From Sphingomonas sp. KR3-1 (GTDB taxonomy: Bacteria; Pseudomonadota; Alphaproteobacteria; Sphingomonadales; Sphingomonadaceae), in the NCBI RefSeq assembly GCF_040049295.1, contig NZ_JBDZDQ010000001.1, positions 930,001 through 994,000 of the forward strand: a stretch of 64,000 nucleotides of DNA, in the 5' to 3' direction. The position numbers were made by a program, and so were the translations under genes. Under the pieces are notes generated by a model. That model worked only from the letters and a program-made list of their open reading frames with translations. It was not told the DNA's origin and did no database searches. Shown here piece by piece: positions 17,136-27,063 of this stretch (position 1 is the first letter of the stretch; every line of letters starts with the position of its first letter).

Positions 17136-20100
17136 TCAGAACGACTTGGAGAGCCGGAGCTGCAGCGTGCCGGCCTTCTCCCCCTCCCCCGCGCGCAGGC
17201 CGGTCTCGGCGTCGAACGACCAGCCGCCGCTCAGGATATCGAACCGGGCACCAAGGCTGAGCTGCATCTGCTCGCGCTTCCAGCCATTGCCCGAGAGCGC
17301 ATAGATCGCCGCGCCCGGGATATCGGCATAGTCGAGCCACTGCGCGTCGACATCGGCAAATTCGTGGCTCCACTCGGCACGGACGCGCGGCGTGACCGAA
17401 CCGAAACCCGTCTTCCGGCGAAGCTGGACCGTGCCGCCGATCGCGCCGGTGAGCGATTGCACCGCGCGCGCATCGAAGCGCAGATCGTAGCGGCTGGCTC
17501 CCGCCTCGGCATAGGCGTCGAGATCGGCGCCCAGATATTCGCCGCGGCCATAGAGCGACCATTGCAGCGCGCCGCCGGAACGGTCGATCCCGAGCGAGAC
17601 CGCCGCCACCGTATAGCTGCCGCCGCGCTTGCCCCGGGCGAGGCTGTCCACCGCCGCGGCGATGCGCCGGGTGGTGAAGTCCAGCTGGCCGCGGCCGACC
17701 ATGCCGTCGAGGAACATGCTCCTGCCCGGCTGCAGGCTGGCATAGGCGGCGTAGATCGTGCTCTTGCCGCGCACCTGCGCCGCCGATCCGATCCGGCTCA
17801 GGTCATTGCCATAGCCGCCGCCCAGGCCGACGAGCAGGTTCCCGGCCAGCTTGACGTCGGCACCCGCGCTGAGGCCCGCGGTGGTCGCGGTGACCTTGGT
17901 GCGATCGGTGGTCGCATCGCGCGTGCCGATATCGATCGCGCCACCGGCCCAGGTCGCCACCGAGCCGATCCGGCGCGTGCCGTCCGCCTCATCCTCGCCC
18001 GCCGCCCGGTACTTGTCCGTCTGGCGAGCAGCGCCCGAAGCACCGACCGCGTGCGGATCGCGCGCGAACATCCGGCCGTTGCCCAGCGTGTCTCCGCGCG
18101 AGAAGGGCGAGCCGGGATTGTTGGCGAACTGGCCGAGCGCCGGATCTTCGCCCGACATGCGCATCCGCTCGGTGATCGCCAAGCCCCAATTCTTGTCGTC
18201 GGGGCGCTGCATCGCGGTGGTCGCGTCGCGCGCGCCGAGCGTCACCCCCATCGCAAGCCCCGCCTGCCCGCCGCCATTGTGGAGCTGCTCGTTGCGCCGC
18301 ATGAAGTTGGAGACCTGCGCCCGCGCGAAGCGGCGCGCCGCCTCGGCCTGGGCATCGCTGATCGCCGCAACATTGGGATCGCCGCGCGGATCGGGCCGCG
18401 CCTCGACCGTCAACGTCACCGTCGAGGGCAGCGAGGCGCCGAAGACGTTGCTCAGCGTATAGGTCACCACGATCGTGCCGCCGAAGCGATTGTTCGGCGT
18501 GACGTCGAGGCGATAGCCGCCACTCCCCGTCGCGGCGATCGCGGTGGTCGCCGCGCCCGCGGGCGTGAGGCTGACCACCGCGGCGCCGGTGAAAGGCCCG
18601 CCAACGGCGCCGTCGGTCAGCACCACTGACATCGCCTGGCCATCGCCCGTCTTGGCGATCTTGGGCGCCGCCACCGGCACCTGGCCGACCACGGCGATCG
18701 TGACGGTTCCCGGCGCCGAGTTCCCGCCCGGACCGCTGGCGATGAAGGTGAAGCTGTCGGTGCCCGCGAAGTTCACCGCCGGCGTGTAGATGGCGACAAA
18801 GGGCGCGGCGGCAAGCCGGGCCCGCGCGCTCGCGGCCGCCGCAGGGGCGCCAAGGGTGACCACGCCATGTGCCGGCTGCGTAGCGATCTGGATCGTGTCG
18901 TACACGCCCGTGACCAGCGTCGACAGATCGATGCTGACGCTCGTGCCCGCGGTGGTGGTGCGTCCATCGACCGAGCCCGTGCCGGGTGCCGCGATCGGCG
19001 CGGGCGGCGTCGCCACGCTCAGGCCCACCGTTGCCGCCGCGGACGTGCCGCCGGGCCCGATCGCCGTCCAGGTGAAGCTGTCCGCGCCGAAATAGCCGGC
19101 AGTCGGGACATAGGTCACGACATCCCCCGCCACGCTCGCCGTGCCGTGCGCCGGTGCGGTGCCGATCGCGATGCTCGAATGCATGCCGCCGACCAGGCTC
19201 GACAGGTCGATCGCGGTGCCGGGACTGTCATAGGCCACGGCCACGCCCGCCTTGTCGGCGGCGGTCGGAGCGGGCGGGACGGCAATGTTCAGCGTCACCG
19301 TGGCGGGTGCCGAACTGCCGCCCGGGCCAGTCGCGACATAGGTGAAGCTGTCGACGCCGTAATAGGCGGCCGCCGGCGTGTAGGTCACGACATCGCCTGC
19401 GATGGTCACGGTGCCGTGCACGGGCGCGGTGCCGACCGCGATCGAGCCATGCGGCCCGCCGGTAATGGCGCCCGACAGGTCGATCGCCGCGCCGGTACCG
19501 CCAAAGGGCACCGCCACGTCGCTCCTGTCGGCGGCGGCCGGCTTGTCGATGAAGGTGTAGGTGGTGCCGCCCGTGCTGACCTGGCCGTTTACCGTCACGC
19601 TGACCGACGCGGCACCCGAGCCAGTGGCCGGCGCGGTGACGGTGAGCGCGGTCGGGCTCGCGGCAGTGACGACGCCCGCCGCCGCGCCGAAGCGGACGAG
19701 GTTGTCGCCAGGCACGGCGCTGAAGCCAGTCCCCGAGATCGTCACGACCTGGCTGACCGGGCCCGAGCCGGGCGATATGCCGGTCACGCTCGGCACTACC
19801 GCAAAGCCGCCGCTGCCCGTCGCCGAGCTTTGCGTGTAGCCGCTGGGCGTGGACAGGCTGAGCGTGAAGCCCGAGGCCGCGCCCGGGGTGACGCCGATAT
19901 AGTCGAGCGTGATGGTGCAGCCGCCCGTGGGCACGATCACGTCGTTGAACTGGACGACCGACGCGATGGGAGCGGCCGTCGATCCGATCGCGCAGCTGCC
20001 GCCCGGGGCGCCATTGGCACGGGTGACGAGCGCGGGCACGTTGAGCACCGCGGTGACCGGCGGGCTGTCCGCCGCATTGGGGTTGCTGAAGCGGATCGTC

Positions 20101-23100
20101 ATCGTACCGGTTGCGCCGGCGGCCAGCGAGGAAGGCGTGAAGCCCGCCGCGGCGGTAATGGCGTGCCCCGTGCCGATGGTGATGCTCTGCTGGATCTGCG
20201 CCGCGGCGTTCCAATTGGCATCGCCGGGCTGGCTGGCATCGATCCGGCAAGTACCGGTGCCGGTGAAGCTGACCGTCGTGCCGGAAAGTGCGCAGCCGGT
20301 GCTGGTGCCGTCGAGCGCATAGACCACCGCCAGCCCCGAACTCGCGGTGGCACCCACGACATAGGGCGCGCCGCCCACCGCTGCGCTCGGAGCGATCGAG
20401 GTGAAGCCGATCGTCTGGTCGCCCTTGGCAATCGTGACGTTGACCGTGCCGAGTGCGGAGACGGCCGGGGTCTGGCTGTCGGACGCTGAGACGGCATAAC
20501 TGAAATTGCCTGCCATGGTCGGCGTGCCCGAGACCTTGCCGGATGCAGGGTCGAACGCCGTTCCAGGCGGAAGCGAGCCGGGGACGGCGAGCGCATAGGA
20601 ATAGGGCGCGACACCGCCTGTAGCGGTATTGGCCTGGCTGTAGCTCGCACCCACGCTCGCGCCGGAGGCGGCAGCGGTAGTGATCGCCAGGTTCGCGGGG
20701 GTGACGGTGAAGCTGCGCGACACGGTCGCCGCCGCCGTCCAGATGCCGCCGCCGGCCTGATCGGCGTCGATCGTGCAGGTGCCGGTCTGGAGCAGGGTCA
20801 GCGTGTCGCCGGCCACGGTGCAGATGGCGGTGGTGGCCGACGTGAAGCGCACCGGCTGGCCCGAACTCGCGGTCGCCGTCAGCGTCAGCGGCGAGGCGGA
20901 GAGCGATGCGTCGGCCAGTGCGGCGAAGCTGATCGCCTGGCCGACCGGCTGGACGGTCAGGCTCACGGTCGCCGGGGACGAAGTGCCGCCGATGCCGATG
21001 GCCTTGTAGGCAAAACTGTCGCCGCCGGTGAACCCCGCGTCGGGCGTGTAGGCCGCCAGGTCGCCGGCGATGCTGACGGTGCCGTGGGTCGGCTGGGTGG
21101 TGACCTCGATGCTGGTATGGCTGCCGCCGGTAATCGCGTCGGACAGGCCGATCGGCGTCGGCACGCCCGCCGGGACCTGGAGGGTGAAGGCGCCTGCCAC
21201 CGGCGCCGCGGCATAGCTGTACACGTCGGCCGCCGAAGGCGTGCTGGTGCCGCCATAGGGCGTCCTGACAGTGACATCGACCGTACCTGTGGCGCGCCCC
21301 GGCACCTCCGCCCTGATCTGGGTGTCGCTGTCGACATAATAGGGGAATGCGTTCGTGCCGCCGAACTTGACTGCGAAGGTCGGCGTGGCGCCGGCGAAGC
21401 CGGAACCGCTGATCGTCACCATGCCGCCGCCGGCGATCGGGCCCGCATTCGGCGAGACCGCGGTCACCACCGGCACCGCGGCATAGGTATAGCCATTGGG
21501 TATCGCGCCGCTCGTGCCGCCTGGGGTGGTGATCGTCACCGCGAGATTGCTGCCTGCGGCATGGGCGGGCGTGGTGAAGGTCAGCGCGGTGGCGCTGGCA
21601 ACGGTCACGCTGCTGGCAGGGACGACGGTGCCGCCGATCGTCACGCTGGTACTGCCGGCGACGAAATTGGTGCCGGTCACCGTCACCGCGGTATTGCCCG
21701 CCGCGGGACCGCCATATGCCGACATCGCGCTCGCCGTCGGCACTCCGGCATAGACGTACCCACCGGGCACCGCGCTGCTCGTCCCCGCGGGGTTTGCGAC
21801 CGTCACCGCGACCGTGCCCGCCGCGTGCGCCGGCGTGTTGAAGGTCAGCGTGGTGTCGCTGGCGACGGTCACGCTGGCGGCCGGGACGGCGGTGCCGCCG
21901 ATCGTCACGCTCGTCTTGCCGGCGACGAAATTGGTGCCGGTCACCGTCACCGGCGTATTGCCCGCGACGGGCCCGGCACCCGGCGTCAGCGACGCCGCCG
22001 TCGGCACCCCGGCATAGGTGAAGCCGCTGGACGGCGCCCCGCTCGTCCCGCCCGGGGTGGTGACCGTCACGGGGACATTGCCCACAGCGTGGGCGGGCGT
22101 GACGAAGCTCAGGAAGGTGCCACTGGTGACAGCCACGCTGCTCGCCGGAATCGCGTTTCCGCCGATCGTCACGCCGGTGTTGCCGGCCAGGAAGCCGCTC
22201 CCGACCACGAATACCGTCGTGCCGCCCGCGGGCGGCCCGAAGGTCGGCGTCAGGTTCGTCGCGGTCGGAACGGCGAGATAGGTGAAACCGCCCGCCACCG
22301 GATCGGTCATGCCGTCCGGCAGCACGGCCATCACCGTGACATTGCCCGCCGCGTGGGCGGGCGTGACAAAGCTCAGCGAGGTGGAGCTGTTGACGGTCAC
22401 ATTGGCCGCGGGAATGATCGTGCCGCCGATGTTGATGCCGGTATTGCCGACGACGAAACCGCTTCCCGCTGCCGTCACGCTGGTTCCCCCGGCAGCCGGT
22501 CCCGCAGTCGCCGACAGCGCGCTGATCGTGGAGGTAGACGACACATAATAGGTGAAGGCGTTGGACATCGTGGCGGTGGTTCCGCCGGCATTGGTGATCT
22601 GCAGATTGACCGCCGCCGCGGCATGGGGCGGCGTGACGAAGCTCAGCGACGTCTTGCTGAGGATGGTGACGTTGCTCGCGGGCACACCATCGACCAGCAC
22701 CGTGGCGCCGCTGACGAAATCGGCGCCCGTGACCGTGACGGTCGTGCCGCCAGAGGCCGGGCCGGTGGCAGCGTTCAGCGAGGTGATCGTCGGGATCGGG
22801 ATGCAGGTGAAGGTAAAGCTTGCCGTGCCGGCATTGGAGCCGGTGCCGCTGTTGCCATAGCCCAGCGTAAGCTCGGCATCGGTGACCTTGTAGCTCCCGG
22901 ATCCGCTTTGAACGGTGCCGTTGACCAGAGATACCCCCTGCATCCCCAAAACTGGGACGGCGCTCTTCGTGGAGGTCCAGCTGTATTTGACGATATCGCC
23001 CGCGGTTTGATCATAGACCGTGGTGTTGCTCCAGGACTCCCGCGAGAAGCTCCTGTTGTACGTGCCCGAGTTGATCGCGGTGCAAGCTGCGGATGCCCAG

Positions 23101-23216
23101 GCGTTCGTCGATGGAAGCGCGGCAAGCAGCACCAAGGCGGCCGAAACGACGCCGCGGCGCGATTGTCCCATGACGATGCCGGCGACGCGCGCCGCGATTC
23201 CCCTGCTCTTCCCCAT
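17136..23216 (-). CDS. Giant TIG/Ig-repeat autotransporter
   Basis: 2,026 residues from the ATG at 23216. A second ATG at 23171 (MGQSRRGVVSAALVLL) would start directly at the signal peptide ending NAWA; neither has a strong ribosome-binding site. After a short unique N-terminal domain come about seven IPT/TIG repeats (pattern PTxxSLTPxxGPxxGxTxVTVTGTNF) at roughly 140-670. A cadherin/Ig-like series follows with the recurrent motif AGDVVTYTPxxGYxGxDSFTY, plus He_PIG-like segments. The last roughly 290 residues are an autotransporter beta-barrel (type Va) ending LQLRLSKSF. It would be exported by Sec, assembled by BAM and displayed as an adhesin-like fibre. Next to it, divergently, lies a two-component pair that could regulate it. 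Confidence 0.88.
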   Translation of the reverse strand: MGKSRGIAARVAGIVMGQSRRGVVSAALVLLAALPSTNAWASAACTAINSGTYNRSFSRESWSNTTVYDQTAGDIVKYSWTSTKSAVPVLGMQGVSLVNGTVQSGSGSYKVTDAELTLGYGNSGTGSNAGTASFTFTCIPIPTITSLNAATGPASGGTTVTVTGADFVSGATVLVDGVPASNVTILSKTSLSFVTPPHAAAAVNLQITNAGGTTATMSNAFTYYVSSTSTISALSATAGPAAGGTSVTAAGSGFVVGNTGINIGGTIIPAANVTVNSSTSLSFVTPAHAAGNVTVMAVLPDGMTDPVAGGFTYLAVPTATNLTPTFGPPAGGTTVFVVGSGFLAGNTGVTIGGNAIPASSVAVTSGTFLSFVTPAHAVGNVPVTVTTPGGTSGAPSSGFTYAGVPTAASLTPGAGPVAGNTPVTVTGTNFVAGKTSVTIGGTAVPAASVTVASDTTLTFNTPAHAAGTVAVTVANPAGTSSAVPGGYVYAGVPTASAMSAYGGPAAGNTAVTVTGTNFVAGSTSVTIGGTVVPASSVTVASATALTFTTPAHAAGSNLAVTITTPGGTSGAIPNGYTYAAVPVVTAVSPNAGPIAGGGMVTISGSGFAGATPTFAVKFGGTNAFPYYVDSDTQIRAEVPGRATGTVDVTVRTPYGGTSTPSAADVYSYAAAPVAGAFTLQVPAGVPTPIGLSDAITGGSHTSIEVTTQPTHGTVSIAGDLAAYTPDAGFTGGDSFAYKAIGIGGTSSPATVSLTVQPVGQAISFAALADASLSASPLTLTATASSGQPVRFTSATTAICTVAGDTLTLLQTGTCTIDADQAGGGIWTAAATVSRSFTVTPANLAITTAAASGASVGASYSQANTATGGVAPYSYALAVPGSLPPGTAFDPASGKVSGTPTMAGNFSYAVSASDSQTPAVSALGTVNVTIAKGDQTIGFTSIAPSAAVGGAPYVVGATASSGLAVVYALDGTSTGCALSGTTVSFTGTGTCRIDASQPGDANWNAAAQIQQSITIGTGHAITAAAGFTPSSLAAGATGTMTIRFSNPNAADSPPVTAVLNVPALVTRANGAPGGSCAIGSTAAPIASVVQFNDVIVPTGGCTITLDYIGVTPGAASGFTLSLSTPSGYTQSSATGSGGFAVVPSVTGISPGSGPVSQVVTISGTGFSAVPGDNLVRFGAAAGVVTAASPTALTVTAPATGSGAASVSVTVNGQVSTGGTTYTFIDKPAAADRSDVAVPFGGTGAAIDLSGAITGGPHGSIAVGTAPVHGTVTIAGDVVTYTPAAAYYGVDSFTYVATGPGGSSAPATVTLNIAVPPAPTAADKAGVAVAYDSPGTAIDLSSLVGGMHSSIAIGTAPAHGTASVAGDVVTYVPTAGYFGADSFTWTAIGPGGTSAAATVGLSVATPPAPIAAPGTGSVDGRTTTAGTSVSIDLSTLVTGVYDTIQIATQPAHGVVTLGAPAAAASARARLAAAPFVAIYTPAVNFAGTDSFTFIASGPGGNSAPGTVTIAVVGQVPVAAPKIAKTGDGQAMSVVLTDGAVGGPFTGAAVVSLTPAGAATTAIAATGSGGYRLDVTPNNRFGGTIVVTYTLSNVFGASLPSTVTLTVEARPDPRGDPNVAAISDAQAEAARRFARAQVSNFMRRNEQLHNGGGQAGLAMGVTLGARDATTAMQRPDDKNWGLAITERMRMSGEDPALGQFANNPGSPFSRGDTLGNGRMFARDPHAVGASGAARQTDKYRAAGEDEADGTRRIGSVATWAGGAIDIGTRDATTDRTKVTATTAGLSAGADVKLAGNLLVGLGGGYGNDLSRIGSAAQVRGKSTIYAAYASLQPGRSMFLDGMVGRGQLDFTTRRIAAAVDSLARGKRGGSYTVAAVSLGIDRSGGALQWSLYGRGEYLGADLDAYAEAGASRYDLRFDARAVQSLTGAIGGTVQLRRKTGFGSVTPRVRAEWSHEFADVDAQWLDYADIPGAAIYALSGNGWKREQMQLSLGARFDILSGGWSFDAETGLRAGEGEKAGTLQLRLSKSF

Positions 23217-23408
23217 GGCCGGCTAGGAGCCGGAATGGTTTCGACCGCGCAACGCTACAGGTTGACCGTCGGCCGGTCAGAACGGTCAATACTGACTGCT
23301 GACGGCGCGATTTTGGTCGATTATGAAACAGGCATCGCCGCTCGGCCCGCTTCCGGCGCCCGCGCTTTCCTTCCTGGCCCTGGCCAACGCGAAGTCCGGT
23401 AGACCGTC

Positions 23409-24011
23409 ATGCCCTTCACGATCCTTTCCATCGACGATCATGGCCTGTTCCGAACCGGCATCGAGCTGATCGTCAAGGGGGCGTTCGGCGGCGTGAACTT
23501 CGCTTCGTTCGCCTCGCTCGGCCAGGCGCTGGAAACGCTGACCGCCGCGCCCGAAATCATCCTGCTCGACCTGCATCTGGCCGGGATCGGCGGGCATGAC
23601 GCGATCCCGCTGCTGAAGCTGCGCTGGCCGGGCAGCCGGATCATCGTCGTCACCTCGGTCCAGGACGAAGCGGAGATCGCGCGTGCGCTGGCGGCCGGCG
23701 GCGATCTCGCCATCCTCAAGTCGGAGGCGCCCGAACGCCTGATCGGAGCGATCCGCGCGCTTGCGCCGCATTCGCGGGGTATCGCACGCTCGCACCCGGA
23801 GGCGCAGCCAGCCACGGACGCGCCCCTCACCGGCCGCCAGCTCGAGGTGCTGCGCCATCTGCGCGAGGGCCATTCGAACAAGGCGATCGCCAACCGGCTG
23901 GGCATTTCCGAATTCACCGTGCGCGGGCACGTCCAGCTGATCCTCAAGCTGCTGCACGTGTCCAGCCGGGCCCAGGCGGTGTTCGAGGCCCAGAAGGCCG
24001 GCATCCTGTGA
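23409..24011 (+). CDS. NarL/LuxR-type response regulator
   Basis: 200 residues. Receiver domain: acidic pair D9-D10, phospho-acceptor D54 (ILLDLHL), Thr/Ser in VVTSV, and K104 in AILKSE. C-terminal LuxR HTH at about 138-200 (LTGRQLEVLRHLREG, NKAIANRLGISEFTVRGHV). Stop and start overlap with the following kinase by 4 bp, so the two are coupled and probably partners. The divergent neighbour is the large autotransporter. Confidence 0.92.
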   Translation: MPFTILSIDDHGLFRTGIELIVKGAFGGVNFASFASLGQALETLTAAPEIILLDLHLAGIGGHDAIPLLKLRWPGSRIIVVTSVQDEAEIARALAAGGDLAILKSEAPERLIGAIRALAPHSRGIARSHPEAQPATDAPLTGRQLEVLRHLREGHSNKAIANRLGISEFTVRGHVQLILKLLHVSSRAQAVFEAQKAGIL

Positions 24012-25780
24012 GCCGTGCCGAGCCGGCGATTCCCGATGAGCTGATCTCCGAACGTGCAGTGCGCATCGAGCAGGTGCGCCTCGTCTACCGTGCCGTCGGC
24101 CGCGCCGGCTGGACGATGCTGTTCCTGTCGATCCTCGTCGCCGCGGTGCTGCACGATCAGGGCTGGCCGATCCTGGTCTGGCTGGCGGTGCAGGTCGCGC
24201 TCAAGCTCGCGACCTTTGCCGAGATGCGCTGGTTCTTCTCGGAAGCCAGCATCGAACGCAATCCCGAGGCCATGGCGCGCCGGCTGATCCTGAGCCAGAT
24301 GCCCCACGCCGCGGGCTGGGCGAGCCTGCTCTGGCTGGTCGCTGCGCACGCGACGCCGGGAGAAGTGCCGTTCGTGATGGTCATCCTGGCCGGCGCGGTG
24401 AGCGGCGGCGTCACCACCTATGGCGCGCTGCCGCGCGTCCACGCCGCCTATATCGCCACCTTCGCCCTGGTCGAGCTGATGGCGTTCGTCTATCTCCGCA
24501 CGGCCGGGGTCGACGATCCCTATGTCCTCTACGCGCCGCTGCTCAGCATCGTCTTCGGCGCCGGCATCTTCATGAACACGCGGATCGCCGGCGAATCCTA
24601 TCGCCAATCGATCCTGCTGCGCTTCACCAATGCCCGGCTGGTACGCCGGCTGGAACAGGAAGTGCGGAGTGCCGAGGCGGCCGATGCCGCCAAATCGACC
24701 TTCCTTGCCGCCGCCAGCCACGATCTGCGCCAGCCGATCCACGCGCTCGGCATGTTCCTGGCGCTGCTCGAGGGATCGCGGCTGAGCGCGGCACAGCGCG
24801 AGACGCTCGGGCTCGCCAAGTCGGCACTCCGCGCGTCGAGCGAGATGCTCGATGCGCTGCTCGATTTCTCGCGCGCCGAGGCGGGCGTGATCGTGCCGCG
24901 GCCCCAGGTCTTTCCGATCAACGCGGCGCTGCGCCAGATCGAAGAGGAAATCGGCATCACCGCCGACGAGAAGAAGCTCTTCTACCGCACGCGCGACTGC
25001 GAGGCGCTGGTCGAAGCCGATCCGGGCCTGGTCAAGATGATCCTGCTCAACCTAGTCAGCAACGCGATACGCTACACGACCAAGGGCGGCGTGCTGATCG
25101 GATGTCGCCGGCGCGGCGCGCGGATCGTGGTGGAAGTGTGGGACAGCGGCAGGGGCATCCCCGCCGACCAGCACGAGGCGATCTTCAGCGACTTCGTCCA
25201 GCTCGGCAATCCAGAGCGTGACCGCCGGAAGGGCCTGGGGCTGGGCCTGGCCATCGCGCGACGCCTGGCGCGGCGGATCGGCACCGAGGTTACGCTGACC
25301 TCCACCGAGGGGCGCGGCAGCGTGTTCCGCTTCGACCTGCCCCTGGCATCCGCGCGACCTGCCGACACGCATACCGGACCGGCGCGAGAGGCGAGCGACG
25401 GAGATGCGACCACGCCCTCCGCGCATATCCTCGTCATCGAGGACGACGAGATCATCCGTGCCGGGCTCGGCACCCTGCTGCGCCGCACCGGCTATTCGGT
25501 GGATACTGTCGAGACCATCGCGCAGGGGCTCGCCAGCGCGAGGAAACAGGCGCCTGACCTGGCGATCTGCGACCTGCGCCTTCGTGCCGGAGAGAATGGC
25601 GCCGACGCCGTCCGGCAGCTGCGCGCCCAGATCGGCCGCCGGGTCGGGGCGCTCCTGATCACCGGCGAAACCCATCCGGAACGGATCGCGGAGGCCGCGC
25701 GGGAGGATATGGAAGTCCTGTACAAGCCAACCCCGCCCGACCGGCTGCTCGCGGCCATCGCCCGCGAGCTGGCGCGATGA
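24008..25780 (+). CDS. Membrane hybrid sensor histidine kinase
   Basis: A 590-residue protein starting at a GTG within the regulator's stop. Five or six hydrophobic segments at about 35-190 form a membrane sensor. HisKA has H238 in AASHDLRQPIHAL. HATPase_c has the N-box LVSNAIRYT, G1 DSGRGIP and G2 GLGLGLAIARRL. A receiver domain at about 472-590 has D522 (AICDLRL) and the lysine in VLYKPTPP. The layout matches kinases of the type where the fused receiver modulates phosphoflow to a separate LuxR-type regulator, here the upstream gene. Ligand unknown. Confidence 0.92.
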   Translation: MSRAEPAIPDELISERAVRIEQVRLVYRAVGRAGWTMLFLSILVAAVLHDQGWPILVWLAVQVALKLATFAEMRWFFSEASIERNPEAMARRLILSQMPHAAGWASLLWLVAAHATPGEVPFVMVILAGAVSGGVTTYGALPRVHAAYIATFALVELMAFVYLRTAGVDDPYVLYAPLLSIVFGAGIFMNTRIAGESYRQSILLRFTNARLVRRLEQEVRSAEAADAAKSTFLAAASHDLRQPIHALGMFLALLEGSRLSAAQRETLGLAKSALRASSEMLDALLDFSRAEAGVIVPRPQVFPINAALRQIEEEIGITADEKKLFYRTRDCEALVEADPGLVKMILLNLVSNAIRYTTKGGVLIGCRRRGARIVVEVWDSGRGIPADQHEAIFSDFVQLGNPERDRRKGLGLGLAIARRLARRIGTEVTLTSTEGRGSVFRFDLPLASARPADTHTGPAREASDGDATTPSAHILVIEDDEIIRAGLGTLLRRTGYSVDTVETIAQGLASARKQAPDLAICDLRLRAGENGADAVRQLRAQIGRRVGALLITGETHPERIAEAAREDMEVLYKPTPPDRLLAAIARELAR

Positions 25781-25789
25781 AATGCTTAG

Positions 25790-25985
25790 CGCCCTGGGCC
25801 CCGGGCGCGCAGTCCCGATCGGCGTGCCGGCAGAGAAGGCGATGCCGGGCTTGATGCCGACGCGCCCCAGCGTGGCCAGCAGCTCCAACGTGACGCCATT
25901 GGCCCAGCCAAAGCCCGCCTGAATGAGATACGCCCCCCCCCCGATCCGGCCGCGCCCATCTCGACATCGTATTCTTGACGATGTG
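25790..25985 (-). pseudogene. Trehalase C-terminal remnant, frameshifted
   Basis: Two minus-strand frames join to give a trehalase-like C-terminus. One frame reads QEYDVEMGAAGSGGG. After a run of ten G (plus-strand C 25933-25942) the other frame continues AYLIQAGFGWANGVTLELL. Trehalases end with a KYDV...GGGGEY...GFGWTNG block, so the match is specific though short. The frame break falls exactly in the homopolymer. Nothing upstream resembles the rest of the roughly 500-residue enzyme, so this is a truncated leftover at the island edge. It is downstream of, and convergent with, the kinase. Confidence 0.55.
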
Positions 25986-26284
25986 GTGGGTGGAAGCGGC
26001 AGCTACGCTCCCAGCTTCTGCCATTCAGCTGGCTCGGCCGGATCCTGAAGGCAGCCATCGCCCCCGCCGGGACGGCGCGGCGATAGTAGAGTTTCTACCC
26101 GCGCCAAAGCACGCCACGGGCAAATCCCGGAGCAGATTAGCGTAGCAAACGCAGCCTTCAGCAAGGACGGTTTTCCGGGATTTTCCACTCGAAGATGGGC
26201 GATTTTCCCATAGCCGTTTGTCGTAGCAAAAGCTCTCCGGGGATCGCCTTTCCGACGAGCCCCGAGCATTTTCAATGCCGTAGC

Positions 26285-26300
26285 TGGTGCCAGAAGAGAA
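26285..26300. repeat. att-like direct repeat, left copy 1
   Basis: TGGTGCCAGAAGAGAA is identical over 16 bp to 28358-28373. It matches the minus-strand 3' end of tRNA-Leu (TGGTGCCCAGAAGAG at 49370) except for one missing C. Reverse-complemented it ends in CACCA like a tRNA. Confidence 0.6.
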
Positions 26301-26345
26301 TCAAATCATTTTCGGCAAGCAATTCTCATGAAAAACAATACTGCA

Positions 26346-26383
26346 AAATCGTTTCGGATATACCAAATCGTTGCGGATATACC
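26346..26383. repeat. Two tandem 19-bp repeats beside the att-like site
   Basis: AAATCGTTTCGGATATACC (26346-26364) is followed without a gap by a copy that differs at one base (26365-26383). They lie 46 bp from the att-like repeat, as arm-type integrase or excisionase sites or iterons would. Confidence 0.5.
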
Positions 26384-26486
26384 ACCAAAGATAGAAACTC
26401 GAATTACTGATATAATGGATTCAAGCCCCGCTTTCTTCTAACTTACTAAGGTCCGACGGCAAAAATTATAGTCACGGTGAGGCGAT

Positions 26487-26990
26487 TTGTCCATACCCAT
26501 CCTCAGCTTTCCGTTAGTTACTACTTTTCGAAGCCGACGCAATCTCGTACCTACGCGTCTCGGGCGCACCGGGCTCAATGGCAGACCAGCGGAAACGCGG
26601 GTCGCATTGAATTGCACAAGCACGGTGATGGCCCCGTCACCCGGAATACTGCCAATGTTCACGGGTATCTGCGGACGATCAGCTGGAGAGGAAGTCGCCG
26701 CACAGTTGGTGCTGCCGGATATCGCCTCGGCAGCCGACGCGCTTTGGCTGCGGGATCGTGTCGGCCGCGCTTATGGCCCATCGACGGGACCGAATATCAT
26801 CGGCGCCTTGTTGCTCGGTCCGGCGATGCGGCCTCGTGGCGGTGAGGGTAGAATCTTTACGCTCGCTTGGAATGGCAGTGAGCGTTACGCGAAGGGCATC
26901 TATTCGCCGAGTTGGCTCGCGGCTCGGGCTCGATATTGGAAAGTGGAGCGATCTTTTGAGGAAGCTCGGCTCGTTCGCCTTTCCCTGTAA
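26487..26990 (+). CDS. Doubtful ORF, 167 aa
   Basis: An open frame starting MSIPILSFPLV. The second half (about residues 65-167, e.g. PDIASAADALWLRDRVGRA and YSPSWLAARARYWKV) has more natural composition than the competing frame. No family is recognised, and it precedes the helical accessory gene. It may be a gene remnant. Confidence 0.25.
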   Translation: MSIPILSFPLVTTFRSRRNLVPTRLGRTGLNGRPAETRVALNCTSTVMAPSPGILPMFTGICGRSAGEEVAAQLVLPDIASAADALWLRDRVGRAYGPSTGPNIIGALLLGPAMRPRGGEGRIFTLAWNGSERYAKGIYSPSWLAARARYWKVERSFEEARLVRLSL

Positions 26991-27063
26991 TTTCGCGGCG
27001 CTGTACATAAAGCAAGCACTGGGAAACTATGATTTACACAGGGCTCCTGTCCGGGACACGCAT

